From CALCKU01 sp964607445 (lineage in GTDB: Bacteria; Pseudomonadota; Alphaproteobacteria; Caulobacterales; Maricaulaceae): a DNA stretch of 64,000 nt. Within the stretch, counting starts at the first letter, position 1. Every line of letters starts with the position of its first letter. Below the pieces are notes generated by a model. The model saw nothing but the letters and a program-made list of their open reading frames with translations. It was not told the origin of the DNA and did not search any database. The stretch is from positions 1-64,000 of the forward strand of contig CAZSKN010000007.1 of the NCBI GenBank assembly GCA_964607445.1. The letters are read 5' to 3'. Of the stretch, positions 63,376-64,000 are shown piece after piece. A program made the translations under genes and the position numbers.

Positions 63376-63424
63376 ACTCCTGAGTTTAAGGCTCTTCGCT
63401 TTTTATATTTTTATAAAGAGGAGT
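63376..63424 (-). promoter_or_regulatory. metK leader with sequence complementary to its ribosome site
   Basis: AGGAGT of the ribosome site (63376-63381, minus strand) is complementary to ACTCCT at 63419-63424 in the same leader. A competing CTCTT/AAGAG pair (63416-63420 with 63392-63396) is also possible. The two mutually exclusive pairings suggest a switch. No known SAM riboswitch consensus was recognised. Confidence 0.4.
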
Positions 63425-63427
63425 TTA

Positions 63428-63452
63428 GGCGCGCCTTTATATAAGGCACGCC
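63428..63452 (-). terminator. 10-bp hairpin between ahcY and metK
   Basis: On the minus strand GGCGTGCCTT pairs with AAGGCGCGCC (one T-G pair) around a 5-nt loop. The following sequence is only weakly T-rich, so it is more likely an attenuating or mRNA-stability hairpin between the two genes than a full terminator. Confidence 0.55.
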
Positions 63453-63459
63453 GGATTTT

Positions 63460-64000
63460 CTAGTAACGATAATGTTCTGGCTTGTAAGGGCCAGCCTGAT
63501 TGACACCGATATAATCGGCTTGTTCTTTACTCATTTCTGTGAGTTTGACGCCGATTTTTTCAAGATGTAATCGCGCGACTTTCTCGTCGAGATGTTTTGG
63601 CAGCATATAAACTTTGTTTTCATATTTCCGCGTTTTGGCGTGAGCATCTTCCCAAAGCTCGATTTGCGCCAGAACCTGATTTGTGAATGATGCCGACATT
63701 ACGAAAGATGGATGTCCTGTGGCATTCCCCAAATTCAACAAACGCCCTTGCGATAGCAAGATCATACGATTGCCTTTAGGGAAGGTGACCATATCAACTT
63801 GGTCTTTAATATTCGTCCACTCAAGGTTCTTGAGCGCCGCAACTTGGATTTCATTATCAAAATGGCCAATATTGCCAACAATCGCCATATCTTTCATTTC
63901 GCGCATATGTTCCAGCCGGATAACGTCTTTATTCCCCGTTGTCGTCACAAATATATCGGCTGTGTCCAGCGTGTCTTCCAGTGTTGTGACTTCAAACCCG
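63460..64000 (-). CDS. ahcY: Adenosylhomocysteinase, 3' part, runs off the window
   Basis: The C-terminal 180 or so residues of S-adenosylhomocysteine hydrolase, which splits SAH to adenosine and homocysteine. TTTGNKDVI, MKDMAIVGNIGHFDNEIQ, the PKGNRMILLSQGRLLNLGNATGHPSFVMSASFTNQVLAQIEL block and the C-terminal YKPEHYRY (NAD/substrate-site lysine and tyrosine) are all typical. The frame is open to the window edge, where the protein continues. It lies upstream of metK on the same strand. Confidence 0.96.
   Translation of the reverse strand, partial: GFEVTTLEDTLDTADIFVTTTGNKDVIRLEHMREMKDMAIVGNIGHFDNEIQVAALKNLEWTNIKDQVDMVTFPKGNRMILLSQGRLLNLGNATGHPSFVMSASFTNQVLAQIELWEDAHAKTRKYENKVYMLPKHLDEKVARLHLEKIGVKLTEMSKEQADYIGVNQAGPYKPEHYRY

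Overview
The window looks like chromosomal core sequence from an alphaproteobacterium, most plausibly a marine, Caulobacterales/Maricaulales-like (Hyphomonadaceae-type) lineage. This is inferred from gene content: a class I lysyl-tRNA synthetase, the gene string Suv3-like helicase / S4 RNA-binding protein / FdxA / CarD, an EipA (DUF1134) envelope protein, a twin-TM (HIG1-like) protein beside a PduO-type adenosyltransferase, DUF952 next to pyrD, and several TonB receptors. I see no integrase, insertion sequence, phage gene or CRISPR array. Base composition looks even along the window. The sequence is a draft: three runs of exactly 100 N interrupt coding genes at 25538, 51918 and 57748.

Layout. 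1-8.6 kb: tRNA-Ser(GGA), an N-formylglutamate amidohydrolase-like gene, msrA, an SH3-like secreted protein, a cupin, a TerC-family exporter, a vanadium-haloperoxidase-like protein, lysK, a secreted TPR-like protein and an S24/LexA-like repressor with its own operator. 8.7-16.3 kb: two ammonium transporters in tandem, DUF952-pyrD, a secreted nuclease-like protein, and an S41 protease coupled to a small lipoprotein. 16.5-23.2 kb: a leftward cluster pdxY - serine hydrolase - Suv3-type helicase - S4 protein - fdxA - carD. 23.3-27.8 kb: arsC, then three rightward paralogous genes for lipobox-bearing beta-barrel-like proteins, the middle one with glycine-rich repeats. 27.9-35 kb: DUF885 protein, twin-TM/PduO pair, etfBA, and an aminotransferase/ornithine-cyclodeaminase-like pair. 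35.4-44.8 kb: gyrB, a DMT transporter, mscL, ihfB, rpsA, two hot-dog thioesterases, a MATE pump and a GNAT acetyltransferase. 45-50 kb: sdhC-sdhD-sdhA without sdhB, an enoyl-CoA hydratase and gshA. 50-60 kb: two TonB-dependent receptors, a POT peptide transporter, a DUF937 protein, lepA, a small histidine-rich secreted protein and a membrane protein with a structured 5' leader. 60.2-64 kb: EipA-like lipoprotein, oxyR, metK and the 3' part of ahcY.

Functional themes are envelope biogenesis and nutrient import (TonB receptors, Amt, POT, MscL, EipA), redox and peroxide defence (MsrA, OxyR, GshA, FdxA), respiration (Etf, Sdh) and the S-adenosylmethionine cycle (ahcY-metK). The best candidates for something undescribed are the tandem family of lipobox-plus-barrel proteins at 23.7-27.7 kb and the receptor at 57.3 kb, which has two polyglutamate loops and is preceded by a small His-rich secreted protein. 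Several operator or leader structures (8565, 52246, 59529, 63376) also merit testing. Most of the rest is ordinary housekeeping sequence.
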